A stretch of 64,000 nt of DNA from Cristatella mucedo. Lineage: Eukaryota; Bryozoa; Phylactolaemata; Cristatellidae. Within the stretch, counting starts at the first letter, position 1. Every line of letters starts with the position of its first letter. This document shows, one piece after another, positions 12,847 to 25,599 of the stretch. The position numbers and the translations under genes were made by a program. The notes under the pieces were generated by a model. The model saw only the letters and a list, made by a program, of their open reading frames with translations, did not search any database and was not told where the DNA came from. The stretch covers positions 7,034,501 to 7,098,500 of the forward strand of contig WPIO01000014.1 in the NCBI GenBank assembly GCA_009760855.2, given 5' to 3'.

Positions 12847-12910
12847 ATAGAGAGAGAGAGAGAGAGAGAGAGGGGGGAGGGGGAGAGAGAGAGGGGGGAG
12901 AGAGAGAGGT
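12847..12910. repeat. (GA)n microsatellite
   Basis: GA array with G-rich interruptions, after an AT-rich stretch at 12765-12846. Confidence 0.92.
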
Positions 12911-14159
12911 ATCTGGAGATGAAGATATAAAATAAAGGTAGTAAGAGAAAAAATGTGACAAAGACAAAGCAAGAGATGAAGGTTAGAGAGACAAAGATGA
13001 GCAGGCTACGTTATGTTGTAGAGTTTCTCACTGCCCTAGGATAGGACCTAAAATATTGCCGTGCCTTCCCTGTTTTTCTGAGCAGACACTGGGTGCTCAA
13101 GAATTACTTTGCAATAAATTATACCGAACGCCGTCAAGAGATCCAGCAGGAGTAGCGGCAAGACTCTATCCACGTTTGAATTCCTGAAAAGGTTGTTATA
13201 AAGTCGCAGCCGTAGGTACTGACTCTTTTCGTTTCTTGATCATCACTGCGTCTGAATGGTTTTGAAGTTTTACATAAGAGAATACGCCTCTCTGCACTGC
13301 TCACTCGAATGGCTTTTATGGGCACAGCATAGCAGAGGCGTATACAGCAATTAAAGCTCTGTGATCTCTACTCCCCCTTTTGCAGACGTAATTATCAAGC
13401 ACAAAATAGGTTTCATGTCTAAGCAATTACGCCCAGCGCTATCTAAAATGCCGGGAAAGAAACTTCTCCGAGGGCGCTTTGACAAGTAAACATCAAGTGT
13501 ATTATTATTGTCAGTGGTTTGATCCTCCCCCCATACCTTTGATCCCTACCAGCACAATAGACTTGTCATCACTCGTCCAGCCTGTATTGCCAATAGCCGC
13601 AATTGGATTGCGGCTAGCTTGTTTAGCTGAATGGAGACAAGACTAATCTATTAGCAATGAACAAACCCAGTGTACATGAGAAACCACAAAGCCTTGCACT
13701 TAGATTGGGCACAGCCAGCATTTTGCCTGCTGAATGATTTCGCCTGCTGAATGGAATGCGGATCTGTTCTTTCCAGTATCCTTTCACCGGAGGATCGCAT
13801 CGACTCTCGCAGTCAAGTCTGCCTACGTTTAGCTGCATATTGTTGCAAAAAATTTGTCCACGCATTATTAACGTCGTCTTAAGACTTGCACCTTTTTGCA
13901 GACGCTCGGGCCTTTGCAATGAGAATGCAATTGACATTGCGTCGCATGGTGCGAAAGTCGGCTGCTGGGTATTTCAAGCTTGAATGTCGCAACTGCCCCT
14001 CATTCACCGCTTGCCACTGACCTGCGCCGGCATCCCATTGAGCTACTACCATCAACGTCCTGTCGCTCGCTTTTTGATAAAATCAGTTGCCTTTTTCAGA
14101 CTTACATCGTGCAATGCTCTCAATCCTAGGGCCCCCGCGAACCAGCAGCTAAATATAAA
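12911..14159. other. No gene recognised
   Basis: Contains only the LINE/SINE tail scrap at 13432-13512. A 104-codon minus frame (13623-13937) has no recognised domain. Confidence 0.5.
13432..13512 (+). repeat. LINE/SINE tail fragment
   Basis: GCGCTATCTAAAATGCC through CGAGGGCGCTTTGACAAG to (TTA)n. Too short to assign to LINE or SINE. Confidence 0.5.
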
Positions 14160-14315
14160 ATATAATTCATTTGTATAGCGCCCTATGCAAATAAAATCTC
14201 CATTGAGGCAATTCACATTTGCCACGGTGCTCGAGCATACGAACTCGATTGTCAAACGCATTTACCTTTACCTTGGTTGAAAGCGAGCACCTTAACCAGT
14301 GGTCCAAACCGCATA
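14160..14315 (-). repeat. SINE family A, degenerate
   Basis: Minus strand. ATTTGTATAGCGCCC tail, then a region with GAGCACCTTAACCAGTGGTCC, the complement of the A-box head. The middle is diverged. Confidence 0.65.
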
Positions 14316-14410
14316 GTCTAACAGTGATGGTTTAGCCTACAACCATTCTCAAACCTTTAGGGACCCCTGTCAGTCCTGTGCACCTAGGCATAAACTCTCT
14401 ATATATATAT

Positions 14411-14556
14411 CATTTGTAAAATTCATTTGCATAGCGCCCTTAGAGGACTTAATCTCTATTCAGGCGCTTCAAATATGCGCGGAGCTTGAACCTACGACCT
14501 CGGCCAGACCGTGGTCGGGGTGAGCACCTTAAGGGCTGGACCAAGCCAGCGCGGCA
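14411..14556 (-). repeat. SINE family A
   Basis: Minus strand. ATTTGCATAGCGCCCTTAG tail, GAACCTACGACCTCGGCC B-box side, and AAGGGCTGGACCAAGCCAGC head. Full length, about 146 bp. Confidence 0.78.
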
Positions 14557-14885
14557 TAGCTCCCGACTTACACCACGGCAACCGCCGACTTAGCCTTTAA
14601 AGCTAAAATTGAGCCATTTCTCACGCTAATTACTTTGTCCACGCGAGTCTGCCGTTTAGGCTTGTGCTGTGCAGGAAGTTTTCGCGTTCTTCACACTCAT
14701 CAGTCGATACTTCAATCTTTTCATCCTACGGAACGGACGTAGAAAGTGCGTTGCTTCTTCTTCTAGGGTGCTATTCAACTATATTACAACAACTGTTATT
14801 GCTGTTAGGACAGGACAGAAGGGTAGAGCAGAGTAAAAGAGAGCATAGAAGAATGGCTGAGAGAAAAGGAGAGAGATGAGAGAAC

Positions 14886-15632
<747 letters not shown>

Positions 15633-17118
15633 CCGTTTGAGTGACAGATAGGAAAGCCTACAAGAGAGGAGAGGAGAGGTTGGACGGTGGGGCACAGCCC
15701 AACTGGCCGATCGGGCGACGCTACACAAGTCTTCCCTCACTCACGGCAGCGGACAAAACAGGATTTCTGGCGCAAGAGGCGCAAGTGCCGCCATGGATGG
15801 ATACCGCCTGTGCGAGACGTTTCCTGTCTGGCTATCGACTGCCAATAGTTTACGGCACGGCACGTTGAGCGGAAACTAGCTGCAATGACTCACCTCCGCT
15901 AACTCTGATGCCTTCGCAGTTCACTCGTTGAATGCTGGCCACGCGGTGCTGACAAGGATCGGGTGGTCTTTAATTTTCATCAGCTCCGTCGCTTCCCGTG
16001 CGGTCGACTGTCCCGCGCATCCGAACTCAACGCCGTCCGCAGCTCCGGAGCGCATCAAGGTGCAGCCAGTCGCGTACCGAGTGGTCGCTGTCCACACCCG
16101 GCCACACGCCTCACTATTTACAGGTTCGGATCGGCTACTTGGCTCGCGTAGTCTCTCAGAGCGACGCCAGGGGCGAGAATATCAGTAGCGCGGGGGCCCG
16201 AGCGCCTGTCACGGCTGCTGCCGCCGCCGTGACTGCCATCACACCGGTGCAGTAGTGCACGGTCCGCCCGCCAGCCCGCGTAGGCTCGAGCGGCTCGCGA
16301 GGAGCGACGAATAATCAGTAGGCGGACGCCGCCGCCGCCGCCGCTGCATTTGCAGCGCCCGACGAGCCATCGCGCTGGCGGCGCTGGGAAGGTGGAGTGA
16401 GCAGGACTTCAAGTGACGTAGGTTCGTCGAGCCGACTGTCGTTCGCTTTAATCGGCGTGGCTATTTTTTTTTATTCCACACATTGACTCTAGCACTCCTC
16501 CTCGACAGGCCTAAACTTCGCTAGCGGAGCGAACGACTGCTTCGAGGCGATTTATTCTACGCTCCGGACAGTGAGGCAGAGGGAGGCCGTCGTTGTGCGA
16601 GAGGACGAGAAGCGATAAGCGAGGTCTGACTGAGCCACCGACCTTGCCTGTGAAGCCTCTCGTGGACATCGATAATAATTAAGCGACTCGTGCGCTCAAG
16701 CTCTTTTATATAAACTCTTCGAACTAGCTCCCCAAGAGAACCAAATCTCTATCACGGCGCTTTAAAAATCGCTTCTAGAGAATCAGTAAAAAACCAATAG
16801 CTAATGACAGGCAAGGTGCCATGCTTTGACAAGCATGCAAAGGCATTCAAGTGGCAACTTGTTGAAGCAAGCTAAGCATAATAGAAGACACTGGGAGCCA
16901 CTGGCAAGTATGACTCCTTGTTAGTAAAATGCACTGACTCGTGCACAGATTAGCACGCAAAGAGCACACGAACAAAAAAGTCAAGTTCCAAGTGAGGCTC
17001 TTTGAAAGTCATTCAGAGTCAAAGCTTACGATGACAAAAGCCGTGAGCGAGCTCCCGACTTCCGCTGCTTACGAATTGAAGGCCCCACAAACCAACGGTT
17101 TCAGTGTCCAGATAATGT
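15633..17118. other. CpG-rich block followed by AT-richer DNA, no recognised gene
   Basis: The CpG-rich part is about 15640-16660, with a (GCC)n-like stretch near 16330. No coding domain seen. Confidence 0.5.
16703..16763 (-). repeat. SINE A tail fragment
   Basis: CCCCAAGAGAACCAAATCTC and CGGCGCTTTAAAAATC: the complement of the SINE A 3' tail only. Confidence 0.45.
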
Positions 17119-17262
17119 ACTGCTGGTTTGGCCGAGTGGTAAAGGCGCTCGCCCCGACCAAGGTCTGGCCCAGGTCGTGGGCTCGAGCCACGTGACACAT
17201 ATGAAGCGCCTGAATAGGGGTTAAGTTCTCCCACGACGCTACACAAATACCAGGATGCTACA
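17119..17262 (+). repeat. SINE family A, full length
   Basis: Plus strand. The head CTGGTTTGGCCGAGTGG contains an A-box-like TGGCCGAGTGG, and GGGCTCGAGCC is B-box-like. The tail GAAGCGCCTGAATAGG continues to the CGCTACACAAAT core. It is tRNA-derived in layout. Known: such SINEs are transcribed by RNA polymerase III and moved by a partner LINE. Confidence 0.82.
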
Positions 17263-17271
17263 CAAATTATA

Positions 17272-17326
17272 CACACATATATATGCATGTGCGTATATGA
17301 ATGTATATATGCATGTGCGTATATGA

Positions 17327-17381
<55 letters not shown>

Positions 17382-17382
17382 C

Positions 17383-17453
<71 letters not shown>
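17272..17453. repeat. (TA)n microsatellite
   Basis: About 180 bp, directly following the 3' end of the SINE A at 17119-17262. Confidence 0.92.
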
Positions 17454-17455
<2 letters not shown>

Positions 17456-17611
17456 TACCAGAAGCTGAGGAGCGGGTCACCCAACAGGAGCAAGAAGGTC
17501 GGCTGGGTTAGCTAATGCAAGCAAGTGAAGCGCGATCTGTAGGCCAGAGAGACGATCTTGAAGGCAATGCGACGACATCTACTCTCCAACTGCCGACTGT
17601 GGCACATCTTT

Positions 17612-17852
17612 TTCAGCGGTCCTGAGCTGCTACGTCTATGCTACTCACTACCTCAACTGCTCTCCTAACTCTGCTATGCTTCCCACTTTCTCTTTGTTGC
17701 GTGAGACGAAGTCTGTTGGGTACCCGAATGCGTACCGAAAGCCGCTTAGGCTGTGAGTGCGCTACACAAAACTCCTCTGCGTAACACCCACATGGTCTCT
17801 ATGACTTTGTGGAGTTACTGAAGGAGATACATTACATTACATTACATTACAT
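17612..17852 (+). mobile_element. LINE family 2 3' end fragment with (ACATT)n tail
   Basis: Same sequence as the 3' 240 bp of the 28.1-30.2 kb LINE: CTGCTACGTC... through the GCGCTACACAAAAC core and the CACATGGTCT segment. It ends in a clean (ACATT)n array at 17829-17850, which shows the natural 3' tail repeat of this family. Confidence 0.8.
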
Positions 17853-18142
17853 ATGTTTTCTTTCTGTAGCGTTTAGATATGCGCATTTAAAGGCTGTAAA
17901 CGACACCTACAAGTCGCAAGACACGACACCTACAAGTGCCTCTTAATGCCTGTAAGGCACACACATTGCCCATTGAGTCTCACTGCGATTCGCAAATATC
18001 CAAGGCAACTAATTCGCGTGCTTGTACTGTCGCGTGGTCTCTGAACGGCAGCTGCCATCGTGACCACTTCTGCAAACCGGAGATGCCAATCGCTACGCCC
18101 AGTGCCTCGGCCATCAGTCACGGTGACCTTTACAAAAAACAT

Positions 18143-18208
<66 letters not shown>

Positions 18209-19148
18209 CCTCTCTCCCCCCTCTCTTTCTCTCTTTGCGACGGCTCAAGATACCACAAACCGCTCGGATGGTAATTTGCGATTACATAAACAGTACTCGA
18301 GCACAATGAAGAACCAAACGGGCGCGCATCCGTCGCATCCAGCCAGACGGACGGGCGAGCCGCGCCCGGCTTATTAGTGGAGCACTTCGTGACCCGCCCG
18401 AGCCCATTACCGTACGGCTAGGGAAAACATTCTGCTCGCCACCAGGCCGGGTTTCAGAGGTCGGCCACACGGCTGCTGCTGCCTGCTGCCTGTCAGAGCC
18501 CGCACCGAACCTTTGTCCTCCTACCCCCCCCCCCCATCAACCCCTGCCGTAGATCGTCCGCCGGAACGAAATTGGCCACTCCCCCAGACATTGAAGCAAA
18601 ACTGGGCACTCGGCGCCCCCACCACCGAAAGGGAACCGAGCAGAACGCGTGCCGCCTGGAACGCATCGTGTCGAGTGCTGCTTGCGAATGAACTTGGGTA
18701 GCGGCGATGCGACCGCTGACCCGTGGATAGCGAACGAAAGCACGCAAAGGGCCGAGGGGCAGGCGATCGCGTTTAGGCATGCGCCTGGCGCCCTCTGGTC
18801 CTCGACTGTTTGGGATGCTACTGGAATGGCTAACGCTCGCTACTGATTGGCTAAGTAAGTTTTCCCACCCAGCAATTACCATGCAATGCACTCGGCACCA
18901 GCAGAGGTGAAGGACGCCCTTACAGCATCCAAACTCTCATGCCTCTCCCATGCCTCTCCCATGCCTGAAGCCCTTGCTCCGGTAGGGGTAGGGGCTGGTA
19001 GATGGAGGCGTCCACGTGCTGATTAAAGCACCATCTCTCACATCAATTCGGACGCCGCATGCGCCGACAACCGGTGCTTGGTTGGCCGTGGAAACGGGCG
19101 CCGACCGGGACCAGCGCTGCTGCTGGGCGTAGAGTGAGCGCCGTAACG
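17853..19148. other. No gene recognised apart from (CT)n
   Basis: GC-rich from about 18300. Frames up to 132 codons without domains. Confidence 0.5.
18144..18235. repeat. (CT)n microsatellite
   Basis: About 90 bp of CT with C-rich interruptions at the right end. Confidence 0.93.
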
Positions 19149-19474
19149 AGGCTGGTTTTGGCTCAGGGGTAAGGTTCTCGCTCGCTCGCCTTCAGCCACC
19201 AAGATAATAATAATAATACTCTGGATAAAGTGCCATCTGAGAACTCAATATCTTTCCAGGTGCTTTACATTTGCTGCAAAGGAAACACGATCGAATGGTT
19301 AGTGGTAGCATGCTTGACAAACAACATGAATAACATGGTTAGGGGTGACACGTACAGGGTCAGCATGCAAGTGTGGTTAGTGGCAGCGTTCAGCATTGTC
19401 GTGCGCTCGAGCCCCGCAGCAAATGAAAAGCGCCTGGATAGAGATAAGGTTCTCTTAGGGTGCTATAGATACCA
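19149..19474 (+). repeat. SINE family A, interrupted by a LINE tail
   Basis: Head 19149-19203 (GGCTGGTTTTGGCTCAGG) and tail 19399-19474 (GCGCTCGAGCCCCG to GGGTGCTATAG), with the LINE tail 19204-19398 between. Confidence 0.68.
19204..19398 (-). mobile_element. LINE family 1 tail inserted inside a SINE A
   Basis: Minus-strand tail with (AAT)n at 19204-19217, the TTTGCTGCAAAGG landmark, and GTGACACGTACAGGGTCAGC. SINE A head and tail pieces flank it. Confidence 0.72.
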
Positions 19475-21640
19475 ATCGCATGTACTTTATGAAGACACTT
19501 GCGGAGGAGCAGCGAGTCTCAGACTGGTGAAGCCCGAACCCCAGAACGATCGTCACCCTTTCCCTTTTAAGGGCAGTAGAAACTAACTGCAGCAGATCTT
19601 GAAAGTTGAATCAAGGTCACCTACGTCGAATGTAAGCCTTCCTTCGCTTGCAAGTACACGAGATTGTGATTGGGGTGAAAAAACCGACAGGCGAGGTCGT
19701 CAGGCGCTGTTGGACCAAACAAATCATGCCGCACTGAAACGCCGTCTCCGCATCGAAATTCCGGTCTGTAGCCTGCTTAGTTCTGAGTAAATTTGGTCGT
19801 CGAAAGCTTGTGGCTTGAGGCAGGCGACCTTGACTGCTGCCCGCAGCTCTCGCCAAGCGGTGGCTTGTGCTCTTGGCACCTTGACCTTGCTGACGACCTC
19901 TTGGCTCCAAGTCGTCACAACCATCTTCCCCTAGACATCATTCCATCAATTGCTGCTAAATGCTTGCAGCGTTGGTGCTGACTGCATATGTGGAAAGAGT
20001 ACAAGCTTTCATAAAATCACCGCAATGCTGGTTTTATTTCATGACTAACGCAACCACGTCATGAAGACCCTTACCCTGAGACCACTTTATTCCACTAAGA
20101 CCTTGTTAACGCATTTCTTATGACTATGCAAACTGTTAGGGCTGGGCTCAGAAGCAACCCAACAATGACTAGCTTCTGACGCTACGACGAGGAGATAGCA
20201 AAATAGCAAACCCAATAGCCCTCCTCTGCCCCGACACCATATTACAAGTGCAGACAGGAGTTGGCAACCCATGATGGATGCATCCTGCAGGGCATGAGGC
20301 TAGTCATACAAACCTCCCTCCATAGCAAATCACAGATCACAGATATTGCAAAAGCTTCACGACGGCCTTCTCGGCATTCAAAAGTGAAAGCTACTGCTAG
20401 AAACTACTCCTGTAGCCGGATTTGGATAGCGACATAGAATCTCTGTGCCGGGGCAGCTCACGCTGCAACCAAGTCGGCTCTACATCGCCAGTGGCCTCAC
20501 ACAAGTAGAGTAACTTTTTCTGTGGCCCCTGCGGGACCACAGCAACATATTCTCACTGACTTTGCCTGTCTTCTTGACAACTAAAATTTCTTTGTATTGG
20601 CAGACACATTCTTAAAGTGGCCCAGAGTGCTTCGAATCGGGGAGGAGACTTCTGGTACCCTCATCTCATCGCTGCGGACACTAGTTGCTCGATTGGGTCT
20701 ATCTGGTGTATTTGTGATTGACAAAAGGTGATAGCTCACCTCTTACGACTCTGCCAGCTCCCTGCAGGCCCACGGATCCGGCACTTATTCTTGGCACTAA
20801 TCACCGCAGACTAATTGAGAAACTGAGCATTTTGCACACATTTTCAATCGAGCACGTACAGCAATTGCGTGCGATTCTTAGCGGTTCATTGACCGGCTCC
20901 ACTTAAGTACCTCTCCTCTGAGAATACCACTACCTGGTCCACCCTAACGTAATTACTGCTCAGCGGAAACGTCCGCACATGCTACACCCCAAAACCGAGG
21001 GTTCTTCCATCAAATGATCTCAAACTACGCCCACAGGTATGTTAATGGCGACCTTTTGTGGTAAAAAGATTGCCGAAACATGACGACAATCTGGTTTCCT
21101 GGAGCCATAAAGGCAGCTAATGGCTTCGCGATGTATTAGGTAAAAAAAAGAAGATGGTGCTTACATCGTCATTCACCACCAAAACAAGCTTCGCCATCGA
21201 GACGCGACGCCTGCACAGGCCAGGTGACCCAGAGTGGTTCCAAGCAGGGCCGGAGAAGGGAAACAAACTGCAGCAGCTGCGCCGGTGCGCACTATGTTGC
21301 TGCAGCTGAGGCAGAATCTGACCGTGGGAACTGTCCGAGGCCCATTAATAGCAGCAAACATTAACGCGACGCCTACCGACTTGCAGAGAAACCTTGATGC
21401 TGCTGACGCTAGCGATTCTATTGCAGGCAAATCAATAGAAACCCCAGAAAAAATATTGAAGCTGATTTCTCAAACATCGAATTGGTTTATGCTTATAATG
21501 CACTTGATTCATCTCGGACCACCAGGTTGCCGACTAGAGCCCACGTGTCCCCGGACCTTGACTAGTGGCAACCAAGGACGCCAGTCATGTCCACCTTCGG
21601 GCCAAGGAACCAGTAGACTGGCGCTCTACCGGCACATCGT

Positions 21641-21649
21641 GGGGAGAGG
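21641..21649 (+). promoter_or_regulatory. Polypurine tract of the LTR element
   Basis: GGGGAGAGG lies immediately before the TG that starts the LTR, the usual plus-strand primer site of Ty3/Gypsy elements. Confidence 0.6.
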
Positions 21650-21652
21650 TCA

Positions 21653-21828
21653 TGTTGATTCCGCCCGACGTGCCTCACCATTGGCCTTTTCACCAGGCAA
21701 CAGCTAACTCACTTGGGCACTTTCTTGGTTGTTAAGCCAGCCTGGCAACCGCTCCAGTCTTGTTTCTTTCTAGATGAAATAAACAGCATTCATCTGAATC
21801 GTATCTGCTTTTTGTGACTGCTCAGACA
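21653..21828 (+). repeat. Putative 3' LTR of the Ty3/Gypsy-type element
   Basis: About 176 bp beginning TGTTGATTCC and ending CAGACA (TG...CA ends), directly after the polypurine tract. It contains AATAAA at about 21778 followed by a T/G-rich stretch, as expected for the R region. No 5' partner LTR is recognised in the window, so the borders rest on end motifs only. Confidence 0.55.
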
Positions 21829-21942
21829 AACTTTAAAGCAGAAGAGAAATGAATCAAGCCACCGAGACGTCGGCAAAGAATGTATAAGCGTACGGCTTAT
21901 GCTTACGCTGATTATGTTCCGTTTTGTGGGTAGCCCACTATA

Positions 21943-23085
21943 ATAAAAATAATAATAATACGTTTTAAATAGCACCTCCAGAGAATTCAATCTCTTTCTA
22001 AGCACTCTACATTTTCTGCCAAGCACGATCGGATGGTTAGTGGTAGCATGCTCAATAAACAACAAGAATAACATGGTTAGTGGAGACGTGCACAAGGTCA
22101 GCACACATGAGGACATAAAGAACGAATCGCAGGGATCCACTAAATGCTGTGATAAATAGATGTGTTTTTAGTTTCATTTTAAATTTGGACAACAGAAGAT
22201 GTCGTGACGCAAGTCGAGAGCAAGTTCCAGGCAGGCAGGCAACATGCTTTGGGAGCATGCAAACTAATGGCACAGTCTCCAAAGGATTTGATGTTTGTAC
22301 GAGGTATAGGTAAACAGTTAGATTCCGAAAAGTGGGTGGTACAATGCTTAGCGGAGTGGGGGAGTAGATCTGATAGGTAGGCAGAAGCCCAGAGAATGAA
22401 GGGACTTAAAAGTGAGTCATAGAGCTTTAAGTTGATATGTTGCTTGACGGGGAGCCAGTGCAAATAGGCGAGAAGTGGTGAGCTGTGGCAACTGCGACAC
22501 TCACAACAGAAAAGCCTAGCTGCTGAGTTTTGCGCCAGCTGTAAGCGCCTGATTGCACAGGCCAGTAAACCAGCACAAAGTGACTTACAGAATTCAAATT
22601 TAGACGTGGTATCCTTATCTAAACAAGGCTGAATTTGAGCAATGTTATGCTGCTGAAAGTAGGCAGACATGACCGTGAAGCAGATGTGGTCTCTAGGGAA
22701 AGGCCACTTTGAAGCACGACACCTAGCTTTTGTGCAGATTCAACGTGAGATATGCTGGCAAAGCCGATTTTGAGCCCTAGGCTTTACGAAGTCTGAAACA
22801 AACTTTGTTTGCCCATGAATAGTTGGTTGATTTTTATCATCATTCCATTTAATTAGTTTGCCGCTATCCATGAGCGGATGTTATCAATACATGCAGCAAG
22901 GTTGGTGGGAGAATTCAAAGTGCTGGAGGGCTGGAAAGAATCAAAGCAAAGGTACGACTGAATGTCATCTCCATTAAAGTAAAAGCATAGATTGTGCCTG
23001 GCAATCGCATCGGCAAGAGTGAAAGTATGAACCTTTAAAAGAAAGGGATGAGCACAGTACCCTGACAGGAACCCATATTTCAGAG
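21943..23085 (-). mobile_element. L2/CR1-like LINE, family 1, longest copy in the window
   Basis: Minus strand. The decayed reverse transcriptase shows a degenerate catalytic motif (F-N-G-D-D at about 23000), I-R-S-W-I, L-G-V-V, the R-R-L-Q-L-x-Q-N-S-A-A-R-L stretch, H-W-L-P-V-K and P-R-T-N-x-K-S-F-G-D. The family 1 3' untranslated tail follows, ending in (TTA)n at about 21943-21961. Multiple stops and frameshifts. Truncated at its 5' side near 23085. Confidence 0.82.
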
Positions 23086-23862
23086 TTTCTCGGATGCTCT
23101 TTGTTCATTTGCATCACAACCTCATTGCTGCAATATTTCGCACGGTATTAATTAATGAGGGTTCGGCCGAGCTGCGGAGCCGGCTAACGGCATCGGCCCA
23201 GTCGATCGAAGGTTACCGGGTTACCAGCTTACCGTGTCGCCGCTGCAACGTACCGGTCAGAACGTTCGATGTAGTGCACCTCCTTCTGTACCTCCGAAAA
23301 GACTTGGCGGTTTTGCCGCGTGGAGAGTTTTCCACGGTGCTCTCAAAGCCCAAGTGGCTTTCAGTGTACGTGCGACTGCCAACGGGGCTTCGGCTCACGG
23401 CATCCGGCTAGATGCAAAGCGCCCACGCTTCAGGTGAACGCTGGCTGGCGCCTCCAGGACGATCGAGATCGTCTCCGAACGCCACTGATTCGTCTTCGTG
23501 AGTGATTTGTCTCTGTCTAGATCTGGAGCGGCCTGAGAATCAACACGAGTCGCTTTGATCTGACGCTTTCGATTCGTTGCGTTACTCTGAAGTTGTCAGA
23601 AGCCTGTCCGAGCCATCGTGTTTCCTCCTACTAGGCACTGCAAGCTGCCAGTCGCACTCATTCTACCGCCATACACATGCGTACTCGCATCGCTAATTAC
23701 GCCCCTTTTAATCTACCTCGCAACTAGAGGCTTTATTTTAAGGCTGCGACGAACTGCTTGACCAACAAGAACCACTGAACAACAGCTAAGAATTGACAAG
23801 ATGCGGTTAGAGCTGGAATGCGGCCAAGAGGGGCACCAAAAAAATTCATATTAAAGTATGGA
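23086..23862. other. No gene recognised
   Basis: A 105-codon + frame at 23094-23411 has ordinary amino-acid composition, but no domain, splice or homology evidence. Confidence 0.45.
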
Positions 23863-23933
23863 GTGTATGTGTGTGTGTGTGTGTGTATGTGTGTGTGTGT
23901 GTGTGTGCGTGTGTGTGTGTGCGTATGTGTGTG

Positions 23934-24017
<84 letters not shown>

Positions 24018-24044
24018 TCTGCGTGTATGTGCGTGTGTGTGTGT
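23863..24044. repeat. (GT)n microsatellite
   Basis: About 180 bp, largely pure GT with a few A/C interruptions. Confidence 0.95.
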
Positions 24045-24471
24045 CCGCTCACGCTCGCGCTCGAGCGCTCCCGAGCGGTGCATCTGAATGCGTTTGCAGC
24101 ACTCATCCATCGCCAAGTTAAGAACGAACTTCAGCAGTATAAGCCAGGCTATGCGGTCTCACAAAAAATATCAAGTAAGCGCAAAATCAAATTAAGCTGC
24201 AAGTATCAATCTATATTACAAAAGACGTCATATTTCCGTGCGATACCGCATCTCTTCGTTCAAAGGGTGCTTTTTTAACCGTGAGCTCATCGTTGAAGTA
24301 CGAGCAGGAGGGTCGGTGCTATAGTGAGTACTGCACTACGCTTTGAGAGAAGCAGCTTTCTTGCTGGAAACAGCAAGGTAACGAAAAGATTTGGAGCCAG
24401 TATTCACGTTAATAAATGTAACTTCTTATGTATGCATCTGCTTGTTACAGCTTCCGCTGGGTGTTTGTGAT

Positions 24472-24632
24472 TCGTCCTTCGGGGGATGTATTTTCTTACA
24501 CTATGCCTGCTGCTTGGGGGTGTTACCACCAATAATTTTGTAATGCTTTATATCTTTATATGCAGTATCTGTAAAATGCGTAGAGAGAGATTCAGTTCTC
24601 GGAGTTCGCTATACAAATGTATTATAAATACT
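24472..24632 (+). mobile_element. Degenerate LINE family 1 tail
   Basis: GATTCGTCCTTCGGGGG through CGTAGAGAGAGATTCAG and CGCTATACAAATGTATTAT. Middle part diverged. Confidence 0.55.
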
Positions 24633-25599
24633 AGTACTATTATTATACATTGTTTTGTGCGGTTTTTGCCTAGAATTGAAACTTGATGCACTTGATTTAC
24701 ACTCGTGCAATACAGATTGCATGCTTTGAATACCGGTACTGTTTGTTAAATTAAGTTCATTTCTATGGCTTCTTGCAGTCTCGGCTACTCAATACCTAAT
24801 CGTAGCAATTTTTCTTCAATGGCGCAGGACAGTCTTCTCGCAGCATTCTTCTATTATTTCAATCAAAGTGTTCCCGTGATTATTTTTAAGTTCTTGCGAA
24901 GTTTTTTGGAGAGTGGTTATTGGTAAGGCTGCATAATAGAGCTGCAAGCATTACGGAAAGTTGGCATCATGGTGATCTGCTAATCTTAGTGGCTGCAGCC
25001 GGATGTTGAAGGTAGACGTTTGTCTCACCTCACACGAGCTTGTCGATGGTTCATTAGCCTACCGCGATCATTCTCTTGAACACAAGGGGATCTAATTTTC
25101 AACGTAGCCGTGGGTGCAGTGGCAAAATCAAAATTCCTGAATTCTGTTCGCCTTATCTCAATTCTCACAGCATTACCAGCCTTAAATGCTATAACGGCAC
25201 GTTTTTACACTGAACATGCTGCCTGCTAATGATTGCGTGGTCTCGGCATGGCTGAGAATTATTCTCTGCTCTTAAGATGTGCTGATCTCCTCGCCATCGC
25301 CTGTTGGTTCCGTCATGTCAGCCCCTCAAGCAAATGTCAAGCAGGTGCAAGTCGCGTTATGGTGCAGTGTCCGCTGCGTGCACGAAGTGCATCATTAGCA
25401 GGTCCTTTCGCGAAGCCATTGATTGACGTGATGTCGGTTTGTTATCAAATTTAAATTTCACACTGATACCAAGAAGAGCTCATGATGAACGTGGCTGAGC
25501 ATATGCAATAAAAAATATCTCTTTCTAGCTGATTCTTTACATTTTATGACACCGCTCATATTTTCTATGCTGCCATGCTGCCCATGCATATCAACAGTC
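24633..25599. other. AT-richer stretch, possibly the C-terminal side of the transposase relic
   Basis: No intact frame. Minus-strand fragments could be the decayed continuation of the P-element-like relic, but I could not match motifs. AATAAA occurs near 25508 on the + strand. Confidence 0.35.

Larger units (their letters stand above)
19780..21828 (+). mobile_element. Ty3/Gypsy-type LTR retrotransposon remnant (RNase H end, integrase, 3' LTR), 5'-truncated
   Basis: Several frames of decayed pol are readable in order. An RNase H end lies at about 19930-20040. The integrase zinc-finger region (L-H-D-G-x2-G-I and L-D-S-D-I-E) is at about 20340-20470. The integrase core has two Asp codons of the D,D motif at 20603-20605 (in L-A-D-T-F-x-K-W-P) and 20720-20722 (in V-F-V-I-D). 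A late stretch resembling the C-terminal integrase module (W-x-P-G) lies at about 21088-21139. A polypurine tract and an LTR close the element. Stops and frameshifts are frequent, so it is dead. The 5' LTR, gag, protease and reverse transcriptase are not seen. The left edge is approximate. Confidence 0.72.

Noticed and set aside
20610..20727. Spliced exon of a host gene (acceptor TTGGCAG, donor AAAAG/GTGATA)
   Set aside because: The translation matches integrase core motifs and the flanking sequence continues the Ty3/Gypsy order, so the splice-like sites are coincidental.
21234..21707. 157-codon frame followed by AATAAA, resembling a terminal exon
   Set aside because: It overlaps the end of the LTR element. 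The polypurine tract and LTR account for the 3' signals.
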